Source of the DNA: Rhizobium sp. 16-488-2b
GTDB lineage: Bacteria > Pseudomonadota > Alphaproteobacteria > Rhizobiales > Rhizobiaceae
DNA length: 64,000 nucleotides
Assembly: GCF_017741815.1 (NCBI RefSeq)
Contig: NZ_JAGHMF010000011.1
Span: 1-64,000, forward strand
Direction: 5' to 3'
In this document: piece by piece, positions 24,846-33,956 of the stretch
How the letters are laid out: every line of letters begins with the position of its first letter
How positions within the stretch are numbered: the first letter of the stretch is position 1
The notes under the pieces: generated by a model
Database searches by the model: none
Seen by the model: the letters and a program-made list of their open reading frames with translations, nothing else
Told to the model about the DNA's origin: nothing
Position numbers and translations under genes: made by a program

Positions 24846-25640
24846 ATGCTCTCCCATTTCGATCCGCTTTATTCGCTCTCGGGCTTCTTCGTCGGCGCGC
24901 TTGTCGGCATCACCGGTGTCGGCGGCGGCTCGCTGATGACGCCGTTGCTGGTTCTCTTGTTCGGCGTGCATCCGGCGACGGCGGTCGGGACCGACCTGCT
25001 CTACGCGGCCGTCACCAAGAGTGCGGGCACCGCCGTTCACGGCATGCATGGGCGCATCAACTGGCGGATCGTCGGCTGTCTTGCCGCCGGCAGCGTGCCG
25101 GCAGCGCTGATCATGCTGTGGCTGCTGTCGGGTGTCGACCGCAAGAGCATCGAAGTCGCGCATACGATCACGACAGCGCTTGGCTGGCTGCTCGTCATGA
25201 CGGCCTTCATGCTGGTGTTTCGCAAACAGGTACTGGCCTTCGCGCAGCGTTCCACAGGCGAGCGACGAACGCTGCGGCCGGCGACGCTTGGCATTCTCAC
25301 CGTCGTGCTCGGGCTGGCGCTCGGTATTCTCGTCACGTTGACGTCGGTCGGCGCGGGCGCGCTGGGCGTCACCATCCTGCTCGTGCTTTATCCCAGGCTC
25401 GATGTGCGCGAGATCGTCGGATCCGACATCGTCCACGCCGTGCCGCTGACGCTGATCGGCGGCATGGGATACTGGATGATCGGCGAGATCGACTGGATCA
25501 TGCTTGCGGCGCTGCTGGTCGGCTCGATCCCCGGCATCATCGCCGGCAGCCTGCTGGCGCCGAAGCTGCATGAGCGCACCATCCGCCTTGTGCTGGCAGG
25601 AACGCTTGCTTTTGTCGCTTACAAGCTTCTGACTTCCTGA
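24846..25640 (+). CDS. Sulfite exporter TauE/SafE family membrane protein
   Basis: The 264-residue protein has about eight membrane helices and the duplicated glycine-rich motifs of the family (VGITGVGGGSLMTPLL near residue 20 and TSVGAGALGVTI in the second half). Members export sulfite, sulfoacetate or related organic anions. I chose the ATG at 24846, where homology starts; upstream codons are unrelated to the family. A structured leader ends directly at this start. It is convergent with holB, and a GATCCGG/CCGGATC hairpin at 25639-25658 lies between them. Confidence 0.88.
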   Translation: MLSHFDPLYSLSGFFVGALVGITGVGGGSLMTPLLVLLFGVHPATAVGTDLLYAAVTKSAGTAVHGMHGRINWRIVGCLAAGSVPAALIMLWLLSGVDRKSIEVAHTITTALGWLLVMTAFMLVFRKQVLAFAQRSTGERRTLRPATLGILTVVLGLALGILVTLTSVGAGALGVTILLVLYPRLDVREIVGSDIVHAVPLTLIGGMGYWMIGEIDWIMLAALLVGSIPGIIAGSLLAPKLHERTIRLVLAGTLAFVAYKLLTS

Positions 25641-25656
25641 TCCGGGACTTACCGGA

Positions 25657-26682
25657 TCAAGGTCCGGGCTGCTTGATATCGCCGAGAATGCTCAGAATCG
25701 TCTGCTTGCGGTCGAGATTGTAGGCGTCGGAGACCGTCAGGCGTTCGATGATATCGCTGTGCAGGCGCGACAGACGCTCGGCCTGGGCCACCTGCCCCGC
25801 CATTGCCGCGGCCTTCGCCTTGCCCATCAGGTCGTCGCCGAGATGGCCCGCGAAAAACTCGAAGATCGTGTCACTTTCCTTGCCAGACAGCGCATCGGCC
25901 AGACGGTGCATCGCCTTGCGCGCCGATGGTCCCTGCAGGGTCAGAACCTCGTTGTAGGCGGAGATGATCTCGCCACCGCCGTAGTTCACCAGCTTCAGCG
26001 CTTCACCGACGCTGCCATTGGCCGACGCCAGCAGCGACGGGTCATTTGCGTCCACGCCGAGATGCCCCAGAGCCGAACGCAGCGCGTTGTCACCGAGCGG
26101 CGACAGCTTGAGCGGCAGGCAGCGGGAGCGGATGGTGGGGAGCAGCTTGCCCGGCGCATGCGAGATCAGCAGGAAGAGCGCGCGCTTCGGCGGTTCCTCG
26201 AGGATCTTCAGAATGGCGTTGGCGGCACTTCGGTTCATGTCGTCGGCGGGATCGATGATGACGATGCGCCAGTTGCCGGTGCCCGATGTCTGCGAGAAGA
26301 AGCGGCCGGCGCGGCGCACCTCGTCGACGGTGATCGCCGATTTCACCTTGCCGGTCTTCTCGTCCACCGGACGGGCGAGATGCAGCAGGTTGTGCGAAGC
26401 GCCCGAGTTGATCTGGCGGCTGACGGAGGAATTCGGATCGGGATCGGCGATGATATCGGGCGCCGTCTCCGGGTCCGGATGCGACAGGACGTGATTGGCG
26501 AAACGGAAGGCGAGCGTCGCCTTGCCTATCCCCGACGGCCCTTCCATCAGGAGGGCGTGGTGGCCCTTGCCGGAACGGTAGGACTGCGCGAGGAAGGCCT
26601 CGGCGTCTTCATGACCGAAGAGCTTGGTGTTTTCGGGCGGCCAGATCGCGCCGTCGAGAAGGCTCGGGTGCTCGTCACTCAT
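25657..26682 (-). CDS. holB: DNA polymerase III delta-prime subunit
   Basis: The 341-residue protein is the clamp-loader delta-prime subunit. It has an AAA+ fold with a P-loop GPSGIGKAT and the conserved SRC-containing segment ([14 protein letters not shown]). It helps load the beta clamp at the replication fork. The ATG at 26682 overlaps the end of tmk, the order seen in other alphaproteobacteria. A GTG three codons upstream (26691) is an alternative start. Confidence 0.93.
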   Translation of the reverse strand: MSDEHPSLLDGAIWPPENTKLFGHEDAEAFLAQSYRSGKGHHALLMEGPSGIGKATLAFRFANHVLSHPDPETAPDIIADPDPNSSVSRQINSGASHNLLHLARPVDEKTGKVKSAITVDEVRRAGRFFSQTSGTGNWRIVIIDPADDMNRSAANAILKILEEPPKRALFLLISHAPGKLLPTIRSRCLPLKLSPLGDNALRSALGHLGVDANDPSLLASANGSVGEALKLVNYGGGEIISAYNEVLTLQGPSARKAMHRLADALSGKESDTIFEFFAGHLGDDLMGKAKAAAMAGQVAQAERLSRLHSDIIERLTVSDAYNLDRKQTILSILGDIKQPGP

Positions 26683-27370
26683 CGATCGCACTCATCGCTG
26701 GCTCAACGACCTTCGGAGCGCCTGCCGGCGCCAGCAACTGGCCGACGATAGAGACGATTTCGGCTGCGATCGCCTCCTCGCTCTGCATGGCGTTGACGAC
26801 GTGGCAGCGCTCGGGCTCGCGCGAGGCTATGTCGAGAAAGGCTTCGCGGCGCTTCTCGTGGGTTTCGATCTCTTCCTTCTCGAAGCGATCGGGCGCGACG
26901 TCGCCGGCGGCACCGCGGCGCTTGGCGCGCTCAAGACCGGCCTTGGCCGGAAGGTCGAGCATCAGCGTGCAATCGGGAACGACGCCGTTGATCGCGACGC
27001 GTTGCAGCGTTTCGATGAAATCGGGCTCCAGATTGCCCGTCACGCCTTGGTAGACGCGTGAGGAATCCATGAATCGATCGCAGAGCACGACCTTGCCCTG
27101 ACCAAGGGCCGGACGGATGATCTCCTCGACATGATCGTTGCGGGCGGCGGCGAAGAGAATCGCTTCCATGCGCGTTCCAAAGGATTCGGCAGCACCCGAG
27201 AGCAGCACATGGCGCACGGCCTCCGCGCCCTGCGAACCGCCCGGCTCGCGCGTGACCACGACCTCATGGCCCCTGGCGCGCAAGGCATCGGCCAGCCGAT
27301 GGATCTGGGTGGACTTGCCAGCGCCCTCACCGCCTTCAAACGTAACGAACAATCCGGTAGCGGATGACAA
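26675..27370 (-). CDS. tmk: Thymidylate kinase
   Basis: The 231-residue kinase has the P-loop [11 protein letters not shown], the dTMP-binding motif [12 protein letters not shown] and a lid region [14 protein letters not shown]. It converts dTMP to dTDP. No ATG lies at the expected position; I infer a TTG start at 27370 with AGGAA seven bases upstream (a second TTG is at 27373). The gene end overlaps holB. The upstream gap to the PBP5-like gene (27371-27512) has no gene. Confidence 0.93.
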   Translation of the reverse strand: MSSATGLFVTFEGGEGAGKSTQIHRLADALRARGHEVVVTREPGGSQGAEAVRHVLLSGAAESFGTRMEAILFAAARNDHVEEIIRPALGQGKVVLCDRFMDSSRVYQGVTGNLEPDFIETLQRVAINGVVPDCTLMLDLPAKAGLERAKRRGAAGDVAPDRFEKEEIETHEKRREAFLDIASREPERCHVVNAMQSEEAIAAEIVSIVGQLLAPAGAPKVVEPAMSAIDE

Positions 27371-27512
27371 CAATATGTTCCTGCGATCTTGGCCTGCACT
27401 CAATCGGCGCCAGCGGCACCTTGTCCGTACATCTAGCCGAAGATGACGGCGAGCGGAACCGCTTCGCGTCGATCTCTCGGCTTTGTCACAAGGTGAAACG
27501 CGACTATGGCGA

Positions 27513-28724
27513 TCATGTGGGCTCGGCCGGCTTATCCCAGAGCCAGGAAAACAGCAGCGTTTCGCCGAGTTCCAGCACGGCATCGACGGCGCGGCTGCTG
27601 AGAGTGCCCTCCTCGACCGCGGCCTTGGTGTAGAGCGGCACTTCGCGCAGCAGTCTGCTTCCAGCGAAAAGCCGTAGCGTGCCGACTTCGCGGTCCGCCT
27701 CAACCGGTGCCGGTAGCGGCCAGTGATAGACGATGCGGGCGGCAAGCCGGTCGGGATTGTTGACCGGGATATAGACGCTGATCGGGCTTTTGGCGATGAG
27801 CTCGACGCTGCGCGATGCGCCGCCATAGACGCTCGCGGTGCCGATGACCTCGTTTTCCGCGAAGAGCTGGCGTATTTCGAAGGCGCTGAGGCCCCATTCG
27901 AGCACGCGCTTGGCTTCCTCGGTGCGCTCCTTGTCGGAGGCGATGCCGCCGAGCGTCATGAACAGGCGACGTCCGTTGCGCTCGGCCGACGCCACGATCG
28001 AATAGCCCTCGCCTTCGGCAAAGCCCGTTGCCAGGCCGTCGACACCGAGACCGAAGCCGAGCAGCGGGTTGCGGTTACGCTGGAAGATCTTATTCCACTC
28101 GAAATCGGGTTGGGCGAAATAGGGATAATAGGCTGGGTAGCCCTGTTGCAGGCGCTCAGCCAGCGCGACCATGTCGTAGGCCGTGGTCTTGCTCTTTCCG
28201 TCAGGAAGTCCGGTGGAGTTGGCGAAGAGCGAGTGCTGCATGCCGAGCGTCTTCGCGCGTCGCGTCATGCTTTCGGCGAAAGCGGGTTCGCCGCCGCTCA
28301 TGCCTTCCGCGAGAATGATGCAGCTGTCATTGGCGCCCTGGATGGCGATCCCGCGCACGAGATCCTCGACACGCACGTTGGATTTCAGCGCCGCGAACAT
28401 GGTCGCGGTGCGCGACGGCGCGCCGCCGGTGCGCCAGGCAAATTCGGAGACGGGATACTGGGTATCGAGCGTGATCTGCTTGCTCGTCAACGCATCGAAG
28501 ACGAGCTCGACGGTCATCAGCTTGGCGAGCGAAGCCGGCGAGAAGGTCTGATGCTCGTTCTTGGCAAGCAGGACGGTGCCGGTCGACGCTTCGACCATGT
28601 AGGCTTGTGCCGCCTTGGTGACGAACGACTGGTTGGCGTCGGCGGGTGCCGCCATTGCATCGGCCGAAACGACCTGAGCCAGCGGCAACAGGCAGACACA
28701 GAGACGAAGCATATGTTTCAGCAT
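27513..28724 (-). CDS. D-alanyl-D-alanine carboxypeptidase-like protein (S11/PBP5 family)
   Basis: The 403-residue protein has a signal peptide (cleavage near residue 25) and the S11 peptidase fold. The nucleophile motif SxxK is intact (Ser65-Leu-Ala-Lys68). The second motif, SGN in E. coli DacA, reads GAN (130-132), and KTG reads ATG (Ala232-Thr-Gly). Two of the three active-site motifs are therefore altered, and normal carboxypeptidase activity is doubtful. The C-terminus holds the PBP5 beta domain, with possible membrane attachment. The start ATG at 28724 has GAGGG upstream. It follows rlpA closely, so both probably act on the cell wall. Confidence 0.88.
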   Translation of the reverse strand: MLKHMLRLCVCLLPLAQVVSADAMAAPADANQSFVTKAAQAYMVEASTGTVLLAKNEHQTFSPASLAKLMTVELVFDALTSKQITLDTQYPVSEFAWRTGGAPSRTATMFAALKSNVRVEDLVRGIAIQGANDSCIILAEGMSGGEPAFAESMTRRAKTLGMQHSLFANSTGLPDGKSKTTAYDMVALAERLQQGYPAYYPYFAQPDFEWNKIFQRNRNPLLGFGLGVDGLATGFAEGEGYSIVASAERNGRRLFMTLGGIASDKERTEEAKRVLEWGLSAFEIRQLFAENEVIGTASVYGGASRSVELIAKSPISVYIPVNNPDRLAARIVYHWPLPAPVEADREVGTLRLFAGSRLLREVPLYTKAAVEEGTLSSRAVDAVLELGETLLFSWLWDKPAEPT

Positions 28725-28766
28725 CGAAACCCTCATCGATCCGGCCCCGAAGGACCACGGAAACAC

Positions 28767-29867
28767 TTACTTCAGCGCAGCCTTCGCTGCCTTCTGACGC
28801 TTGAATGATGCCAAAATGCTGTCTTCGGTCAAGCCGTCATTGCGAACCATGACCGCGTCGAAGGCGAGATCGACCGTCACAGTCTTCACGCCTTCTTCCT
28901 GGTAGCCCATGGCCATCGATCCCTGCTGCCAGCCATAGGGGCGCTCGTAGGGATAGGGTCCGATCTCGGGCAACACGACCATCTCGCCGAACGAAGCCGG
29001 AGCGGCATTGTCGAAGGACGGCGCACGCAGCGGCGTCGGGACCGGAGCGGCATTGTAAGGCGCGCTCGGGGTCGAGCCGGCGTAGGAGGTGATCGACTGC
29101 GGCACGGGAACGCGGTCCTCAGCCGGCGGCGTGAAGCCGCCGAAGCTCTGGATCTCGTCGCGCGTGATACGCTTGCTGTTGGAGGCGACCATGACGCCAG
29201 TCGCGATCTGCCCTTCGCCCGGATAGACGCCGGGAATGCGGCTGCCCTTCGGCACGTAGGAGGCCATCAGATACGGCATGTCGTGGCCATCCATTCGAGC
29301 CTTGCCGACATACTGAACGCGCACATTGCCGGTGCCGCTGTGCTGGAGATCGAGCAGGTCTGCGGTCTTGTTCGACAGGTCGATGATGCGACCTTCGTGA
29401 TAAGGGCCGCGGTCGTTGACGCGCACGATGATGGAGGAGCCGTTTTCGACGTTGGTGACGCGCGCATAGCTCGGCAGCGGGAATGTCGGATGCGCGGCGG
29501 AAATGTGCATCTGGTCGTAGACTTCGCCATTGGCTGTCAGGCGACCATGAAAAGCCGAGCCGTACCAGGAGGCGATACCGACCTTATTGTAGGAGAAATC
29601 CTCTTTCGGGAAATAGGTCTTCCCCTTGACCACATAGGGATTGCCGACGATGTAGCGACCGCCGCCCTTCGGGATATTGTTGCCGGTGGCGACACGCGGG
29701 CTCGCCTTGACGCCATATTCCGACTCGGCAAAATACTCCTTGCCGTGCGTGCGCTTGGCCGTCGTCGTGGGTGCCGTTCCGCAAGCGGTCACTGTCGCAC
29801 AGATAAGCGACAAACCTACCCACCGCATTGGTGTCGCAAGTGCCGCCGCCCCGAAGTCTCGTCTCAT
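28767..29867 (-). CDS. rlpA: RlpA-family septal ring lytic transglycosylase lipoprotein
   Basis: The 366-residue protein has a signal peptide ending in a lipobox (ATVTACG), so it is probably an outer-membrane lipoprotein. The double-psi beta-barrel core (KVGIASWYGSAFHGR, RVNDRGPYHEGRIIDLS) carries the conserved aspartate of RlpA, which cleaves denuded peptidoglycan strands. There is no clear SPOR domain; the C-terminal part is proline-rich and unstructured. The ATG at 29867 is used, as the only upstream alternative is a TTG. The gap 29868-30105 holds no gene. Confidence 0.9.
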   Translation of the reverse strand: MRRDFGAAALATPMRWVGLSLICATVTACGTAPTTTAKRTHGKEYFAESEYGVKASPRVATGNNIPKGGGRYIVGNPYVVKGKTYFPKEDFSYNKVGIASWYGSAFHGRLTANGEVYDQMHISAAHPTFPLPSYARVTNVENGSSIIVRVNDRGPYHEGRIIDLSNKTADLLDLQHSGTGNVRVQYVGKARMDGHDMPYLMASYVPKGSRIPGVYPGEGQIATGVMVASNSKRITRDEIQSFGGFTPPAEDRVPVPQSITSYAGSTPSAPYNAAPVPTPLRAPSFDNAAPASFGEMVVLPEIGPYPYERPYGWQQGSMAMGYQEEGVKTVTVDLAFDAVMVRNDGLTEDSILASFKRQKAAKAALK

Positions 29868-30105
29868 ATGTCCCACGCCGCTCAAGACCGTTATGGCTCA
29901 AAGTCCGCCCATTCAGGCAAAACAAGCCGTACCGCCATCAACCTAACGAGACTTTAATCATGCGACCTTCGCGGCGAATTTGCGAAAGCTTTCGCCGAGA
30001 TAGAGACAATTCTAATGAATATGGTTAATGGATCGCTAAATTAATGAAGCGATCCGGCACATTCATGACCTCTTCGGCAGCGCGGACTGGCTGCCGGCCG
30101 GGCCG

Positions 30106-30768
30106 TCAGAAGTGAAACGACACACCCAGGTTAACGGCGTTCGTGAAGATGTTGGTCTTCAGATTGTCGCCGCTGTCGATCGGCACGTTCACGCGGGAGT
30201 AATTTCCCTTGTACTCGACGAAGGTCGACCAGCGGTCGGTGATCCGGAAATCCACACCGGCCTGGGCCTGGAACGTCACGCCGCCGAACTCGTAATCGAA
30301 GGTCGTGCCTTGCGGGCGCGTCACTTCGACATGCGGGACGTTGATGCCGACGCCGGCGCCGATATATGGCGTCCAACGCTGGCCTTCGATCGGGAAGCGA
30401 TAGAGCGCGTTCGCCGTCAGAAGGTTCAGGCCATCGGTGAATTCGAAATGTGACCAGCCCGATGTCGCCAGCGTCTTTTCGTCTGCATAGACCTTGGCGT
30501 GGGTATAATCGAGGGAGAAGCCGAGGTTCGGATGATTGAAGTTCTCGAGCCACCAGGTGACGCGCGCGCCGTAATAGGGTGGCGAGCCGAAGGACTTGCC
30601 TTCCCAGCCGGCATTGAAATGCGTGCCGTCGGAGACATCCACACCGCTATGCGGTGCCGTCTGGTAACCACCATAAGCGGAGAACTGCAAATCCTCGGCC
30701 TTTGCCGGAGCGTAGAGACAGGCAGCGGTAACGAGTGCGTATGTGGAGAGGCGGAATGCGCGGCGCAT
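30106..30768 (-). CDS. Outer-membrane beta-barrel protein
   Basis: The 220-residue protein has a signal peptide (cleavage after APAKA) and alternating hydrophobic and aromatic strands, and it ends in VSFHF with the terminal phenylalanine recognised by the BAM complex. It fits the OmpA-like/Omp25 eight-stranded barrel class, although the opening (EDLQFSAYGGYQTAPHSGV) resembles lipid A-modifying barrels as well. The ATG at 30768 is chosen so that the signal peptide is first. No operon partners are evident. Function beyond an outer-membrane location is unknown. Confidence 0.8.
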   Translation of the reverse strand: MRRAFRLSTYALVTAACLYAPAKAEDLQFSAYGGYQTAPHSGVDVSDGTHFNAGWEGKSFGSPPYYGARVTWWLENFNHPNLGFSLDYTHAKVYADEKTLATSGWSHFEFTDGLNLLTANALYRFPIEGQRWTPYIGAGVGINVPHVEVTRPQGTTFDYEFGGVTFQAQAGVDFRITDRWSTFVEYKGNYSRVNVPIDSGDNLKTNIFTNAVNLGVSFHF

Positions 30769-30912
30769 GAATGGTCCCCAGGTTGCGATGGCCGGGATAT
30801 TCGCCGCCGTTTGTAACAGGGCTATTTCAGTAGCACCGCTCGTCTGATTCATTTGCTGCGTAGTGTCTGGAAGACAACAGTGCCCGCGTGGCTACGCTGC
30901 CGACGCCTCGGC

Positions 30913-32388
30913 TCAGGCTCGCGGATACCGGTCGAGGTAATCCGTCAGAATCTTGAGAAAGACGTCGATATCCTCGCTGGTCGTGCGGTGATTGACGATC
31001 GCGCAGCGCACCACGAGCTCGTCCTGCAGCGTTGTCCAGGAGGGCACGGCCAATCCCTGCTCATGAAGATCAAGCACGAGATCGCGAATGAAGCCGTCGT
31101 CGGCACCGCGAATGCCGAAGCAGACGATGTTGAGGCCAACCGGCGCCTTTATCTCGAAGCGAGGATCGCGCTTGAGGCTTGCGGCGAGATAGCGGGCGAG
31201 TTCGCAGGTGCGCGCGATGGCATTGCCCATCCGCTCCGTTCCGAGCGTTTCGATCGTCATCCAGGTCTTCAGCGCCCGGAAGCCTCTCGACAGATCGGGG
31301 CCCAGATCGCAAGGCCATGTCTCACCGGCTGCAAGGCCCCTGCCCGAGCGTTGCAAATACGCGGCCGGTTGGGCGAATGCGCGCTTGTGCGCGGCGCTGT
31401 CGCGAACCAGCAGGAAGCCGGCGTCATAGGGCACGTGCCCCCATTTGTGGAAGTCGAGCGCGATCGAGGCAGACCGCTCGATGCCCGAAAACAGCTGGCG
31501 CATCTCGGCCGACAGCATGGCAAGCGCGCCGATGGCTCCATCGACGTGGAACCAGATGTTTTCCGCTTCGGCGACCTTGGATATCTCCAACAGAGGATCG
31601 ATCGCACCTGTGTTCACCGTGCCTGCCGTGCCGACCACGAGGAACGGGAGCAAGCCCCGCGCGCGGTCTTGCGCGATCGCTACGGCCAGCGCCTCGACGC
31701 TCATGCGGCCTGCGTCATCGACCGCGATAGATCTCAGGTTCGCCGAGCCAATGCCGGACAGCTCCATGGCCTGCGCGATGCAGACATGCGCCTGCGAGGA
31801 TGTGTAGGCGACCAACTGTCTGTCGGCCTTGCGCAATCCGTCCCGCCGCACGCTCTGGGTCAGTGCCTCGGTGCGAGCGATAGTCAGTGCCAGGAAATTG
31901 GCCATCGACGAACCGGTGACGAAAAGGCCGCTTGCCGATGAGGGATAGCCAAGCACTTGCGCCATCCACAGGGCGATCTGCTTCTCAACCTCGATGCCGA
32001 CATGATCGCGGCCGCCGCAATTCATATTCAAGCCGGCGGCGACCATCTCCGCGACCATGCCGACGGGTGTGCCCGCGCCATGCACCCAGCCCATGAACAG
32101 CGGATGCAGATTGCCGGTGGCGTGGGGAAAAACATGCGTGCGGATATCATCAAGCACATCGTCAAGCGCACGGGGATCATCCGGCAGCGCGCGGGCGAAC
32201 CTTGACCGCGTGTCCGACGGCATCTGCTGCCAGACCGGCTTTTGCCTGACATTGGCGATATGATCGATGATGTCGTCGAGCATGCGGTGCGCTGCTTCGC
32301 GAAACGCCTGCCAGTCTGCGGGGTCGAGGCTCGTTGGTTTCTCCAGATCCGAGCCCGCCGGCGCGTCCGTCTTCGCAATCCGTGACAT
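30913..32388 (-). CDS. PLP-dependent group II amino-acid decarboxylase
   Basis: The 491-residue protein belongs to the group II decarboxylases (aromatic amino acid, glutamate and diaminobutyrate decarboxylases). The PLP-stacking histidine is His201 (SSQAHVC), the ring-nitrogen aspartate is Asp283 (FHVDGAIG), and the Schiff-base lysine is Lys315 (LDFHKWGHVP). HPLFMGWVHGAG near residue 95 is typical of the family. Substrate specificity cannot be read off. Its ATG overlaps the stop of another PLP enzyme gene (TGATG), and it is the last gene of a three-gene operon with an ATP-grasp protein. Confidence 0.87.
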   Translation of the reverse strand: MSRIAKTDAPAGSDLEKPTSLDPADWQAFREAAHRMLDDIIDHIANVRQKPVWQQMPSDTRSRFARALPDDPRALDDVLDDIRTHVFPHATGNLHPLFMGWVHGAGTPVGMVAEMVAAGLNMNCGGRDHVGIEVEKQIALWMAQVLGYPSSASGLFVTGSSMANFLALTIARTEALTQSVRRDGLRKADRQLVAYTSSQAHVCIAQAMELSGIGSANLRSIAVDDAGRMSVEALAVAIAQDRARGLLPFLVVGTAGTVNTGAIDPLLEISKVAEAENIWFHVDGAIGALAMLSAEMRQLFSGIERSASIALDFHKWGHVPYDAGFLLVRDSAAHKRAFAQPAAYLQRSGRGLAAGETWPCDLGPDLSRGFRALKTWMTIETLGTERMGNAIARTCELARYLAASLKRDPRFEIKAPVGLNIVCFGIRGADDGFIRDLVLDLHEQGLAVPSWTTLQDELVVRCAIVNHRTTSEDIDVFLKILTDYLDRYPRA

Positions 32389-33956
32389 CAGAGCCCTCGA
32401 TCAGCCCGGGAGACGGCGGCCCATTTCTCGAACACGACGTCGAGATCGTCGGCGATCGGACGCATCGCCTTTTCCATGCTGTCGCCGCCGGCCAATCTAT
32501 CGGACACGGCATTGATGTCGATCGCGGAGGCCGCGACCCTGAGGATCGTGCGGGCACCGAGATTGACTGCCTGCCCTAGGTGGCAGACTGGCCCAATGTC
32601 GTTCTCGCGGAGCGCCAGATGGATCCTTTGCGCCTGCGCAAGCGACGCGAAGCCGCTGCCCTCGGCGGTCATGGTCAAGGGGAAGATGGCGCGATCGACG
32701 ATGTGGTCGCCTTCGTCATCGGGATGGATCAACACACCTTCAAGAGCTTCCGCGCGGGCGCGTACGAGATCGGCGAAGGCTTGCTTGATGCGACGCTGAA
32801 CGGCGGTGTCGATTGCCGCCAAGGGATCAAGCTGCTCAAGCGCAGCGATCCACCTCAGGCCCAGCCCGAGATTGAAGTGCGACCCGAATTGCTGATCATG
32901 ACCGCCGCGCAGAAGCGCCGGCCAATCATGAAGGGCCGTGTAGTCGGATAGCCCTGGCGCAAACGCGCGCTTCGTAGCGAGTTCCTCAACGAGCGCCGGC
33001 GGTATCGCGAGCGCGCCCGCGAAGGGCGGTCCGGCTAGGAACTTCGAGCCGGTGACGGCGACGAGAAAGCCGTCGGCTATATCCCTGGCGAGCGCGGCGG
33101 CGCTGCAGCGAAACTGGCAGGCATCGACGAGAACGCGAACACGTCCGGGCGCGCGCGCCGAAATATATCGCGCAGCCTGTCGCGAGACCCCGGTCAAGCC
33201 CGTCTTGGAGGTATCCAGAACATGGATGAGGACATCCCTGTCGCGCTTCAGCGCGTCCTCGGCAAGCGATATGACGTCGGCGTCGACATCGTCGGGGTTC
33301 CGCGCCTGACCCAAAGTGTTGCGGATCGCCACCGTCTGGACTTCGACGCGATCGGCGGCAATACCGGCGAGCATGTCGCCTGCGCTCACCGCGTGGCCCA
33401 GCGCCGTCACACCCGCGAAATGGCGGCCGGCGGCAGCGCGCGGCACGCCGCTTCCGGTCTCTTCAGGCGCGATCAGGATGTTGGTGATCGGGCGTGGCGA
33501 CAGCGCAAGCATCAGGCCGAGCGCGAGAAGCTCCACATCCGTTCCGGATGCGGCAAGCATGATGCCGCTCTCGTCGCATCCGATGCTGCTGCCGATACGG
33601 CCACGGATTTCGGCGAACCATTCGTCGACGGCGATCGCAGCGGCGCCATCGACGCCGAAGAGCCGCTTCAGCTGATGGCCGGCAGCGGTGAAGCCCTGCG
33701 GCGAGACGTTGCTCGCGGTTGTGGACGCGAAGGAAATCTCGTTCCTGGCAGGCGCAGTGCGGGTTCCGTATCGATTGCGGCCGGTTGCTGCATCCGGCCA
33801 GATACGGCTGTCGCCGCCGGCCGCCAACAGAAGCGACAGCGTGTGGTCGATGCTGGCCGCGCCCAGCTTGTGCCGGTAATCAGGAACAAGTTCGGCCATC
33901 TCCCTGGCAGCGAATATGTCGTCTCCGGATCTGGTCGCCCTCGAAGCTGCGATCAC
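32388..33956 (-). CDS. PLP-dependent enzyme of uncertain activity (fold type I)
   Basis: The 522-residue protein has fold-type-I features: a cofactor-phosphate loop (AASGTDVELLAL, near residue 137), the aspartate Asp278 (LVDACQFR), and a probable Schiff-base lysine Lys305 (VTGSKFLAGPPF). An N-terminal GGDSRI...GRNRYGT stretch resembles no family I can name. It starts with GTG at 33956, overlapping the upstream stop, and its own stop overlaps the next start, so all three genes are translationally coupled. It could be a lyase, desulfurase or transaminase. I do not assign a reaction. Confidence 0.75.
   Translation of the reverse strand: MIAASRATRSGDDIFAAREMAELVPDYRHKLGAASIDHTLSLLLAAGGDSRIWPDAATGRNRYGTRTAPARNEISFASTTASNVSPQGFTAAGHQLKRLFGVDGAAAIAVDEWFAEIRGRIGSSIGCDESGIMLAASGTDVELLALGLMLALSPRPITNILIAPEETGSGVPRAAAGRHFAGVTALGHAVSAGDMLAGIAADRVEVQTVAIRNTLGQARNPDDVDADVISLAEDALKRDRDVLIHVLDTSKTGLTGVSRQAARYISARAPGRVRVLVDACQFRCSAAALARDIADGFLVAVTGSKFLAGPPFAGALAIPPALVEELATKRAFAPGLSDYTALHDWPALLRGGHDQQFGSHFNLGLGLRWIAALEQLDPLAAIDTAVQRRIKQAFADLVRARAEALEGVLIHPDDEGDHIVDRAIFPLTMTAEGSGFASLAQAQRIHLALRENDIGPVCHLGQAVNLGARTILRVAASAIDINAVSDRLAGGDSMEKAMRPIADDLDVVFEKWAAVSRADRGL

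Noticed and set aside
29868..30105. Possible tRNA-end repeat marking the left edge of an island
   Set aside because: I looked for the 3' end of tRNA-Ser in this gap and found no match.
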